Below are positions 1-6,479 of a stretch of 21,808 bases of DNA, piece by piece. The position numbers and the translations under genes were made by a program. The notes under the pieces were generated by a model. It saw only the letters and a program-made list of their open reading frames with translations. It made no database searches and was not told the DNA's origin. The DNA is taken from assembly GCA_039698075.1 (NCBI GenBank), contig JBDKTJ010000134.1:1-21808 (forward strand), given 5' to 3'. Positions within the stretch are counted from its first letter, which is position 1. Every line of letters begins with the position of its first letter. Source of the DNA: JAJFVC01 sp039698075 (GTDB lineage: Bacteria; Planctomycetota; Planctomycetia; Pirellulales; Thermoguttaceae).

Positions 1-78
1 TTGTCACTGGCGCTACACGGCCCGGGCTTACGAAAAATTCAACAACTACTGGAAAACGCGGTCACCATGGCCGCATAA
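1..78 (+). CDS. C-terminal end of an unidentified gene upstream of the integrase (partial)
   Basis: Reading frame 1 is open from the window edge for 25 codons and ends in TAA at 76-78. The last A of that stop is the first base of the ATG of the next gene (TAATG), an arrangement typical of translational coupling. The visible tail is an amphipathic, probably helical stretch ending in ...LLENAVTMAA. It is too short to assign to a family. Frame 2 is also open here, to a TAG near 147, and is rich in aromatic residues, so the choice of frame rests on the stop/start overlap alone. If it is real, this gene belongs to the same operon and the same mobile element as the integrase. Confidence 0.4.
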   Translation: MSLALHGPGLRKIQQLLENAVTMAA

Positions 79-1091
79 TGTGCAAAAGTCGAACTGCGAC
101 GCTAAGCGAAAATACAACCCAATCATCGCTGCAAGAGATATTTGGTAGCTACCAAGTCGCAAGGATGGTAGGTCTGAGCAGAAGAAGCATCGAGAATTAC
201 AAAGTTGCTTTAAAGCATTGGCAAACATTCGTTGGTCCGATGCCTGTCGAAAAGATTACGTCAAAAGTGATCGCTGGCTTTCAGCACGTCCTATTGCAAC
301 GAATGGCCTCGGCGACGGTCAACGCCTACCTGCGGCCGATCAAAGCCCTACTGCGGTTCGCCGCCGACGAAGACTCGGGCCGCCTAATCCAAAAAGCCCC
401 AAAGATCCGAATGCTGAAAGAGCCGCGGCGGGTTCCGTTGGCGCTGACGTTGGACGAGTTCTCGAAAGTATTGGACACGTCCAGAGCTTGGCCGGGCGAA
501 ATAGGCGGTTCTCCGGCCGGAGCATGGTGGCTAGCCTTGCTGCTTGTTGCGTGGGAAACTGGCTTGCGTTACACGGCCTTGTTGTCGATTCGGACCATCG
601 ATTTCGTGCCGGAGTCTGGCGGGTTGTATTGCCAGCCAGAAACGCAAAAGGACAACGAGGGCATGTGGTTTCAATTGACACCAGATGCACTTCGAGCGGT
701 GTTGGCAATCTACAATCCCGACGAACTGCTGTTGTTCCATTCGGGCGTAAAGATCGAAACCGTGGGGCGATGGTTCCGCAAGGTTCTCGACGACTCGGGA
801 ATCTACGCGCCAAAAGGTTGCGGGATGCGATTCCACCGGATCAGGAAAAGTAAGGCGTCGTATACAAAGACACTGGGCGGGGACGCACAAGCGGCTTTAG
901 GACATAGCGATTCGTCTGTGACAAAGCGATATTTCGATCCCCGGATTGTCAAGCCAGTAAAGCAACCGACGATGCCGTCGCCTGATTGCCCCCATAGAGC
1001 TAAGATTCTGCTGCCCGGCCCCATCGCCCTATTACCTCGGCCGGAGACAACAAAGCCAAGATCGACCCCAGAGGGCGAAGCAGCGGCATAG
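78..1091 (+). CDS. Tyrosine recombinase (phage-type integrase)
   Basis: This is a site-specific recombinase that would cut and rejoin DNA at attachment sites through a 3'-phosphotyrosine intermediate. It has 337 residues, a normal length for the family. Residues about 15-95 form the helical SAM-like core-binding domain, and residues about 120-290 the catalytic domain. The full catalytic set is visible: Arg164 (in ETGLR), Lys191, His253 and Arg256 (in FHRIR), His276 (in LGHSD) and the nucleophile Tyr285 (in KRYFDP). The tail after residue 290 is Pro-rich and looks disordered. The ATG at 78 is preferred because it overlaps the stop of the preceding frame. A hairpin terminator follows at 1103-1131. 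The gene sits in an element that ends at a tRNA-Gln gene, next to a second, unrelated-looking recombinase. It looks intact, and its target site is unknown. Family assignment is secure; the role in mobility is inferred. Confidence 0.9.
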   Translation: MCKSRTATLSENTTQSSLQEIFGSYQVARMVGLSRRSIENYKVALKHWQTFVGPMPVEKITSKVIAGFQHVLLQRMASATVNAYLRPIKALLRFAADEDSGRLIQKAPKIRMLKEPRRVPLALTLDEFSKVLDTSRAWPGEIGGSPAGAWWLALLLVAWETGLRYTALLSIRTIDFVPESGGLYCQPETQKDNEGMWFQLTPDALRAVLAIYNPDELLLFHSGVKIETVGRWFRKVLDDSGIYAPKGCGMRFHRIRKSKASYTKTLGGDAQAALGHSDSSVTKRYFDPRIVKPVKQPTMPSPDCPHRAKILLPGPIALLPRPETTKPRSTPEGEAAA

Positions 1092-1102
1092 CGATGTGAT
1101 CG

Positions 1103-1131
1103 CCCCCGAACTTGCTGGACGGGGGATTTTT
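1103..1131 (+). terminator. Intrinsic terminator after the first integrase
   Basis: A perfect 6-bp all-GC stem (CCCCCG at 1103-1108, CGGGGG at 1120-1125) with an 11-nt loop is followed by A and five T residues at 1127-1131. It begins 12 bases after the integrase stop codon and lies upstream of the promoter of the next gene, so it would separate the two transcription units. The T tract is short, so its strength is uncertain. Confidence 0.6.
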
Positions 1132-1172
1132 CCGAAACACGGCGAACAGGAAAAAAACCGGCAGTGCATACA

Positions 1173-1201
1173 TTGACAAAATGGTAAGTATTCGCAACAA
1201 T
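1173..1201 (+). promoter_or_regulatory. Probable sigma-70 promoter of the XRE regulator / second integrase unit
   Basis: A perfect -35 box TTGACA (1173-1178) is followed by a 17-bp spacer and AACAAT (1196-1201), which matches 4 of 6 bases of the -10 consensus. A Shine-Dalgarno GAGGA starts at 1211, and the ATG of the XRE gene is at 1225. The site sits just after the terminator of the preceding gene. Confidence 0.5.
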
Positions 1202-1224
1202 AGGACGCGAGAGGACCGATAACG

Positions 1225-1452
1225 ATGAAAGCAAAGCAGCCGGTACCGTTGACGGATCAAGTGAGAGCGGCCGTAGAACAATGCGGTCAAACTCGATATC
1301 AGATTGCCAAGGCGACGGGCATCAGCGAAGCGACCTTGTGCCGGTTCGCAAGTGGCGAAAGGTTTCTCTCGCCCAAGGCCCTCGACATCCTTGGAGCATA
1401 TCTTGGTTTGCGGATTGCAGCCGACAGGCCGCAAAAGAAAGGCGGGAAGTAG
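1225..1452 (+). CDS. Small XRE-type helix-turn-helix DNA-binding protein
   Basis: This is a 75-residue basic protein. Residues about 22-65 follow the Cro/CI-type helix-turn-helix pattern: TRYQIAKATGISEATLCRF gives the two helices, followed by an SGERFLSPKALDILGAYLGL-like third segment. It has no other domain. The ATG at 1225 is preceded by GAGGA with a 9-nt spacing and by a good promoter. The stop at 1450-1452 lies 2 bp before the ATG of the second recombinase, so the two are almost certainly co-transcribed. By position it could be a repressor of the element's excision genes or a recombination directionality factor. The sequence does not decide between these. Confidence 0.8.
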   Translation: MKAKQPVPLTDQVRAAVEQCGQTRYQIAKATGISEATLCRFASGERFLSPKALDILGAYLGLRIAADRPQKKGGK

Positions 1453-2740
1453 GCATGGCAAGCATTTCGACCGATAAACGCGGCAATCGTCGCATTCTGT
1501 TTGTGAACGGCGACGGACAACGCAAGCAAATTCGGTTGGGCAAAACGCCAATCAAAACAGCCAGGACCATCAAGTCACACGTCGAGGATTTAGTGGCGGC
1601 GTCTCTTGGTCGCCATGCCCCAGCCCCAGAAACCTCGGCTTGGGTTGGTGACCTGAAAAGCAAGCTGCATGGCAAGCTGGCGGCCGTGGGATTGGTGACT
1701 CCTCGGGAATCGACGGCCGAAAAAGAATCGGCCACGTTGGGCGGGTTCCTCGAACAGTACATCGACAGCCGGAGCGATATTAAGCCGGGAACGAAAACCA
1801 ATGGTGCAGGAAAATCTCCTGCAATTCTTTGGCACAACCAAGCCGCTTGGCGATATTTCGCCGGGCAATGCCGACGAGTTCCGGCAAGACCTTTTAACGA
1901 AAGTTGGCGAGAACACAGCGCGGCGACGTTGCGGACGAGCTAAGCAATTCTTTCGGGCAGCGGTTCGCAAGCGGCTGATTGCCGAAAACCCCTTCGGCGA
2001 TCAGAAAGGGCTTGCCGTCCGGGCGAACCCGAGCCGGTTCTATTTCCTTTCGAGGGAAGACGCCCAGAAAGTTTTGGACGCTTGCCCGGATGCCCAATGG
2101 CGGCTGATATTCGCCCTGAGCCGTTTTGGTGGGCTGCGATGCCCATCAGAGCATCTTGGCCTACGCTGGGGTGACGTGGACTGGGGACGCGGCCGAATCA
2201 CCGTGCACAGCCCGAAAACGGAAGCCCACGAGGGCTGCGAATCTCGGCAGATACCTTTGTTTCCTGAGATACGTTACTACCTCGAAGAGGTTTGGGAGCA
2301 AACCGAGCCAGGAACGGAATGGGTAATCACTCGATACCGAAGCAGCAACGCCAACCTTCGGACACAGTTGGAACGGATCATTGCCCGAGCCGGCTTGAAG
2401 CCTTGGCCGAAGTTGTTCCAAAATCTTCGCTCCACCCGTGAGACGGAGTTAGCCCAAAACTACCCTATCCACATTGTTTGCGCCTGGCTTGGCAATTCGC
2501 AACGGGTGGCGGCCAAGCATTATTTGCAGGTCAGAGACGAGGATTTCGACCGGGCATCCACCCTAATGGGAGGAGGCGCAAATTCCGGCGCACTTGAGGC
2601 GCAAAAAGCGGCGCAGAAACAGGCGCAGTCAACGTCCGCCAATTCCTGCCAGCCATGCCAAGAAACACAAAAAGCCCTGGAAAACCAAGGCTTTTGTCAC
2701 GCCATGGCCAAGTCTGGCGAATCTTGGCAAGATAAGCAAA

Positions 2741-2790
2741 CTACCCCGCTAGGACTCGAACCTAGAACGAGGGAACCAAAATCCCTTGTG
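2741..2790. other. Likely attachment site (att core) at the 3' end of tRNA-Gln
   Basis: The recombinase genes abut the 3' end of an intact tRNA gene and point toward it, the classic geometry of tRNA-targeting integrative elements. The core would be a stretch from the 3' half of the tRNA (anticodon loop to discriminator base), regenerated on integration. The exact limits cannot be set because the second copy, expected as a direct repeat at the far end of the element, lies outside the window to the left. Confidence 0.5.
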
Positions 2791-2811
2791 TTACCATTAC
2801 ACCACGGGGTA
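2741..2811 (-). tRNA. tRNA-Gln (anticodon UUG)
   Basis: Read on the minus strand, the 71-nt sequence folds as a full cloverleaf. The acceptor stem TACCCCG pairs with CGGGGTA. The D arm is GTG-TAATGGTAA-CAC. The anticodon stem AGGGA/TCCCT encloses the loop TTTTGGT, with anticodon TTG at 2777-2779. The T arm is CTAGG-TTCGAGT-CCTAG. The discriminator base is G and no CCA is encoded (TTT follows). It converges with the recombinase reading frame on the other strand. All stems pair without mismatch, so the gene looks functional despite the neighbouring element. Confidence 0.95.
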
Positions 2812-2832
2812 AACCGCACGCAAACACGCTTA

Positions 2833-2861
2833 AGTTGTTTTTCTACTTGAAGTTGCGTCAA
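2833..2861 (-). promoter_or_regulatory. Possible promoter of tRNA-Gln
   Basis: On the minus strand TTGACG (2856-2861) is followed by 17 bp and ACAACT (2833-2838), with the predicted start about 15-20 nt before the tRNA 5' end at 2811. The -35 box is good but the -10 box is weak. Confidence 0.35.
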
Positions 2862-3033
2862 CCGAACGCGTTGGCTTCTGGTCTGGCGGATCGACCGAAA
2901 CACGGCCGGTCGCTGGGCGATGCCGCTGCTTCAAGTGACGACCAGTATAACCACTTTGCGGTGGCGTTCAACTGGAGTTTGTCCCCTGCCGCGATGTTTC
3001 TGCGATCAAACCGTTTTCGTCGCCTCGTCTGGG

Positions 3034-4173
3034 CTATCGCAGGTTTTGCTTCATCACTTCAACAATCAGACGATGGCAGTCGTCCGGCGAGCGAGGGTCG
3101 ATCCGTTGAAAATCCGGCTGATGGGAATTTCGGCCCGTCACCACGACCCAGTTGCCGTCGCGGTCACACAAGATGAGATTGACGCCGCCGACCACCGTTT
3201 TGCCGTCGGGCGATCGACCGATGCCGTAATCGGCAAGCAAGGCGTAGTCGGTCGCCGGCGAATTCTTGCGTAAGAATTCTTGAAACGCCTTCGCGGTGTC
3301 GGAGAGGATTCTCACCTGATTGACGTTGGGCTTGATCTTGAACGGCAGTTCGACGTCGACGGCCTCGGCACGGCCAAGATCATCGTGGGCAAGCATGGCC
3401 GCGAGGGTTGCGGCGGCCTGCGGATCGCTTCGGCCCAAGACCCGCACGAACACGGCGATCTTGTCGGTCTTCAGCGTCTGTTTCAAGACTTTGAGTCGGG
3501 CCTGCATGGCTTCACGTTCGGCCTTCGACGGTCCTCCTGATTTTTCGGCCCAGAGCTTGGCCATTTTGCCCTCGGGAGCAGTTTGCTGATTGGAATCCAT
3601 CAAGCCCCAAAATGGCCGCAACTGCTGGAAGGTATAGTAGCAAGCCAGCATCGGATCGACTTTCTTCGCTCCGTGCGCTAGAAGTTGTTGTTGGTCCAAG
3701 CGGTCGGTCAGGACAACCTTTCCTTGACAATCGACGACGGCCAAATGAATTTCAACCGCCCCCGTGCCCGGTTTTCCGAAAAACTGCACAAAAATCGCAA
3801 ACTCGGTCTTGAGCTTCTGCGACTTCACGAATTGGGCAAACGCTTCGGCTGCCTTGGCAAGATCGGCGTCTTGGGGTGGCATGAATTTCGCGTCAGCGAT
3901 CTCGATGTCCTTCATGCCGCCGCGTTCCAAAAACAGCCCGATCAGCTCGGCCATGTTTTTGGACATGTCGGCGGAAACGCCCGGCATGGGTGCGCCGGAG
4001 TTGATCACGATCGGAAAGACCGTCACCGTCTTTTCGGCAACGCCGACAGGAGCGGCAGGCGTCGCGTCGGCAGCCACCAACCGCCAAGGCACGATCCCCA
4101 GCATCGCAATCAAAACAACCCAAACGGCCGACGCCACGACGATGCCACCGGAAGCGGGACGAAACGACTTCAT
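3034..4173 (-). CDS. Exported protein of unknown function with two similar halves
   Basis: A 379-residue protein I do not recognise. The start at 4173 is chosen because AAGGAG lies 10 nt upstream and a signal peptide or membrane anchor follows at once: a basic start, a hydrophobic stretch at residues about 10-34, and possible cleavage near LVAADA. The rest is hydrophilic, so it is probably periplasmic. Residues about 49-158 and 238-348 appear to be two copies of one alpha/beta domain. Each has a strand (TVTVFPIVI / KIAVFVRVL), a helical middle (AFAQFVKSQKLKTEFAIFV / AFQEFLRKNSPATDYALLA) and an ending with a shared pattern (VDCQGKVVLTDR / CDRDGNWVVVTGR). A charged linker separates them. It stands alone on this strand, divergent from the efflux operon across 312 bp. 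TATGAT at 4248-4253 (minus) could be its -10 box, but I see no clear -35 box. Confidence 0.85.
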   Translation of the reverse strand: MKSFRPASGGIVVASAVWVVLIAMLGIVPWRLVAADATPAAPVGVAEKTVTVFPIVINSGAPMPGVSADMSKNMAELIGLFLERGGMKDIEIADAKFMPPQDADLAKAAEAFAQFVKSQKLKTEFAIFVQFFGKPGTGAVEIHLAVVDCQGKVVLTDRLDQQQLLAHGAKKVDPMLACYYTFQQLRPFWGLMDSNQQTAPEGKMAKLWAEKSGGPSKAEREAMQARLKVLKQTLKTDKIAVFVRVLGRSDPQAAATLAAMLAHDDLGRAEAVDVELPFKIKPNVNQVRILSDTAKAFQEFLRKNSPATDYALLADYGIGRSPDGKTVVGGVNLILCDRDGNWVVVTGRNSHQPDFQRIDPRSPDDCHRLIVEVMKQNLR

Positions 4174-4427
4174 TGCAGTGATTCTCCTTTTCAGGGTTTT
4201 AATGGTGGGGGTCCATAAGATTCCATCATGCAACCCTTGTGGAGAGTATCATACCCATCTGATAAATAGGGCAACAGATACATCGCGGCACATATCTTGC
4301 AAATCTGGCGATGACATGCCTACAGGCAACCCCTCACTAGATTGATAGCCATCCAGTTTTTTCGTTTTTTTCGCGCGCCCACAGGCGGAGAATATACCGT
4401 CCGGTCATTTTGGTGGTATATTTGGTC

Positions 4428-4456
4428 TTGACCATTGACCCGCCGGTCAATAAAAT
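4428..4456 (+). promoter_or_regulatory. Sigma-70 promoter of the tetR-efflux operon
   Basis: TTGACC (4428-4433) and TAAAAT (4451-4456) are separated by exactly 17 bp. Transcription would start near 4463, about 23 nt before the ATG at 4486, leaving room for the GGAAAGGGA ribosome site at 4471-4479. The spacer is almost entirely occupied by the palindromic operator. Confidence 0.7.
4434..4451. promoter_or_regulatory. Probable TetR operator (18-bp palindrome)
   Basis: ATTGACC-CGCC-GGTCAAT is a perfect inverted repeat with 7-bp arms and a 4-bp centre, lying between the -35 and -10 boxes. Bound repressor would block RNA polymerase. Related partial sites lie just upstream: GGTC-TT-GACC at 4424-4433, and a second copy of CCGGTCA at 4401-4407, 42 bp (four helical turns) from the copy at 4443-4449. 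Binding by the adjacent TetR protein is inferred from position and symmetry. Confidence 0.7.
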
Positions 4457-4485
4457 AACATTGCTGGTTTGGAAAGGGACCGCTT

Positions 4486-5133
4486 ATGCCCAAATTGACC
4501 GCGATACGCAAACGAGCGATCGACGGAATGATGAAAGAGTCGCTCTTCGACGCCTCCATCGCCGTGTTGGCCGAGTATGGCGTCGAGGGGATGACGATGG
4601 ACCGCGTGGCGGCGGCGGCCGGCGTGGCCAAGGGCAGTTTGTACCACTATTTCGGCAGCAAGAAAGACCTGCTCCAATTCGTCTACACAAAAATCATTGA
4701 CCCGGTCATTCAGGATATGACCGAGACGTTGACGCGGAATCAGCCGGTGATCGAGAAACTCCGGTCCCACCTCCGCCGGATTCTCGAACACGTGGCCCAA
4801 CACGTTCAGGTCTTCAAGCTGCTTTTCAACGACGATATGGCTCGTGGTTTGCTTCAGTCGTCGGAACGCAGCATGCATGAACTCGGCTGCCGACAGATGG
4901 CCGAGCTGTTTCGCCAGGGGATCGCCGAGGGTACGATCGCACCCACCGATCCAGTGGTGTTGGCTCGCATGTTTTTGGGACTTTGTCAGGGAACGCTCGA
5001 CGACAACCCGGATATTGTGGACCCCGAACAACGCGAGCGGCTTTTGTGTCTGATTATGAGCGTTTTTTTGAACGGCATTGGGACGGAAAAAGGACGTACG
5101 GAAAAAGGACGTGTTGTCAAGGACGGAATATGA
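4486..5133 (+). CDS. TetR/AcrR-family transcriptional repressor of the efflux operon
   Basis: A 215-residue TetR-type regulator, a normal family length. Residues about 18-65 form the N-terminal helix-turn-helix: SLFDASIAVLAEYGVEGMTM, then DRVAAAAGVAKGSLYHYFGSKKDLL, with the characteristic GSLYHYFGSK recognition-helix end. Residues about 75-205 are the all-helical ligand-binding and dimer domain, which is too variable to predict a ligand. Such proteins repress their own operon and release DNA when a pump substrate binds. A palindromic operator inside the promoter just upstream fits this. The gene overlaps the adaptor gene (ATGA at 5130-5133), so repressor and pump are translated from one message. 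The C-terminus contains a perfect 15-bp tandem duplication (5083-5112) that adds TEKGR, in a tail likely to tolerate it. Confidence 0.92.
   Translation: MPKLTAIRKRAIDGMMKESLFDASIAVLAEYGVEGMTMDRVAAAAGVAKGSLYHYFGSKKDLLQFVYTKIIDPVIQDMTETLTRNQPVIEKLRSHLRRILEHVAQHVQVFKLLFNDDMARGLLQSSERSMHELGCRQMAELFRQGIAEGTIAPTDPVVLARMFLGLCQGTLDDNPDIVDPEQRERLLCLIMSVFLNGIGTEKGRTEKGRVVKDGI
5083..5112 (+). repeat. Perfect 15-bp tandem duplication in the tetR 3' end
   Basis: ACGGAAAAAGGACGT occurs at 5083-5097 and again at 5098-5112 without mismatch. It is in frame and gives a repeated TEKGR. Each copy carries an AAGGA motif. The next AAGGA, at 5119-5123, is the likely ribosome site of the following gene. Confidence 0.9.
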
Positions 5134-6467
5134 GCATGGGAGCAATAGCGATGCGGTGTCGCGGGTGGAAACTACTACTGGCGGCGGTTCTGCTGACAAG
5201 CCCTTGCTGGGTGGGCTGCACACGTCAACCCTCGGCGGCGTCCCCTCCGGCGCCGGAAACGGCCGTCGTCACGGTCGAGTCTCGGCCCGTGGTGCTGACC
5301 GCGGAGTTGCCTGGGCGAACGTCCGCCTATCTGGTGGCGGAAATTCGTCCGCAGGTGAACGGGTTGATCCAAAAACGGCTCTTCACCGAAGGCTCGCAAG
5401 TCAAAGCCGGACAGATTCTTTATGAGATCGATCCGGCGCCTTACAAGGCGGCCTATGACAACGCCGCAGCAAACTTGGAGTCCTCCCGGCAGGCGGTGGA
5501 ACGCGCAAAGTCCACGTTGGCCGCGAGCATCGCCGCGTTGAAACGGCATCAAGCCATCTTGAAACTGGCCAAAACCAATCTCCGACGATACGACAATCTG
5601 CTTGAAACGAAGGCTGTTTCGGCCATGCAGCGCGATCAGGCCGTTTCCGACGTCGACGTGGCCGACGCCGGATTGAAGGTGGCCGAGGCCCAGGTGAACA
5701 GCGACCAAAAGACCATCGGACTGAGCGAGGCCGCAGTCAAACAAATGGAAGCCGCGTTACAGACGGCCAAGATCAATCTGGATTACACCAAAATCACCGC
5801 GCCGATCAGCGGACGCATCGGTCGGTCCAACGTGACCGTCGGCGCGATCGCCACGGCCTATCAGCCGCAGTCCTTGGCCACCATTCAACAGTTGGACCCG
5901 ATTTTTGTCGACGTGCCTCAGTCCACCGTGGAGCTGAATCGCCTGAAGCACAGTCTTGCCGCCGGACGACTCAAGGAAAATGGGACCGACACGGTCAAAA
6001 TCGAGTTGGAGGACGGCACGGCCTATCCGCAGGACGGCTCGCTGAAGTTCCACGACGTGACGGTCGACCCGACCACCGGGTCGGTCATCTTGCGCGTCGT
6101 CGTCCCTAATCCCGATAGCTTCCTGTTGCCGGGCATGTTTGTCCGCGCCGTCATCGACCAAGGCGTGAATCAGCACGCCATTCTCGTTCCGCAACAGGCG
6201 GTCGCTCGCGATCAGAAGGGTAATCCGTACGTGTTGGTCGTGGACGCCGAGGGCAAGGCGCAGCCGCGTCCGGTCGTGACCGATCGCGCGATCGGCGACC
6301 AGTGGCTCATTTCCTCGGGACTTGCCCCGGGCGAACGGGTCATCGTCGAGGGAATGCTCCGCGTGCGGCCGGGAATGGTCGTCCGAGCCGTCCCCTTCAA
6401 GGGAACCGGCCAGCCGAGCCCCGCGGACTCTCTGACGAAGGCTCCGAAGACCACACAATCGAAATGA
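5130..6467 (+). CDS. AcrA-like periplasmic adaptor (membrane fusion) lipoprotein of RND efflux pump
   Basis: This is the adaptor that links the inner-membrane pump to the outer-membrane channel. From the ATG at 5130 it has 445 residues. That start overlaps the tetR stop and has AAGGA upstream. ATG at 5136 and ATG at 5151 (with GGGAG 8 nt before it) are alternatives. A signal sequence with basic residues, LLLAAVLL and a lipobox-like WVGC (Cys30) suggests a lipid-anchored protein. The domain order is typical: first half of the lipoyl domain (about 65-115, AEIRPQVNGLI and GSQVKAGQILYEID), a long alpha-helical hairpin (about 116-220), the second lipoyl half (KINLDYTKITAPISGRIG), a beta-barrel, and a membrane-proximal domain ending near RVRPGMVVRAV. 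The stop is 12 bp from the pump gene. Family assignment is secure, but the drugs handled cannot be read from the sequence. Confidence 0.93.
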   Translation: MSMGAIAMRCRGWKLLLAAVLLTSPCWVGCTRQPSAASPPAPETAVVTVESRPVVLTAELPGRTSAYLVAEIRPQVNGLIQKRLFTEGSQVKAGQILYEIDPAPYKAAYDNAAANLESSRQAVERAKSTLAASIAALKRHQAILKLAKTNLRRYDNLLETKAVSAMQRDQAVSDVDVADAGLKVAEAQVNSDQKTIGLSEAAVKQMEAALQTAKINLDYTKITAPISGRIGRSNVTVGAIATAYQPQSLATIQQLDPIFVDVPQSTVELNRLKHSLAAGRLKENGTDTVKIELEDGTAYPQDGSLKFHDVTVDPTTGSVILRVVVPNPDSFLLPGMFVRAVIDQGVNQHAILVPQQAVARDQKGNPYVLVVDAEGKAQPRPVVTDRAIGDQWLISSGLAPGERVIVEGMLRVRPGMVVRAVPFKGTGQPSPADSLTKAPKTTQSK

Positions 6468-6479
6468 CGGAGACGTCCC

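Larger units (their letters stand above)
1455..2850 (+). pseudogene. Second tyrosine recombinase, frameshifted; 3' end overlaps tRNA-Gln antisense
   Basis: The frame opened by the ATG at 1455 encodes an N-terminal Arm-like and core-binding region to about codon 115 (...KPGTKTN). The homologous sequence then continues one frame over, from about 1801 to a TGA at 2848-2850. A single-base indel near 1791-1803 explains this, either as true decay or as a sequencing error. The catalytic part keeps Arg (GGLRC, codon at 2137), Lys (SPKTE), the second Arg (FQNLRSTR) and the nucleophile Tyr (KHYLQ, codon at 2521). The usual box II His is Gln and the LGH His is Asn (WLGNSQ). From memory, the motifs GGLRCPSEHL, FQNLRSTRETEL and VAAKHYLQV recur in a planctomycete integrase lineage. 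The last ~36 codons, from 2741, are simply the antisense of the tRNA-Gln gene (PLGLEPRT). The gene follows the XRE regulator by 2 bp. An independent start at the ATG at 1801 would lack the N-terminal domain. Confidence 0.75.

Noticed and set aside
1791..1803. Programmed ribosomal frameshifting as the explanation for the split integrase
   Set aside because: There is no classical slippery heptamer and no strong hairpin directly downstream. A random indel or sequencing error is simpler.
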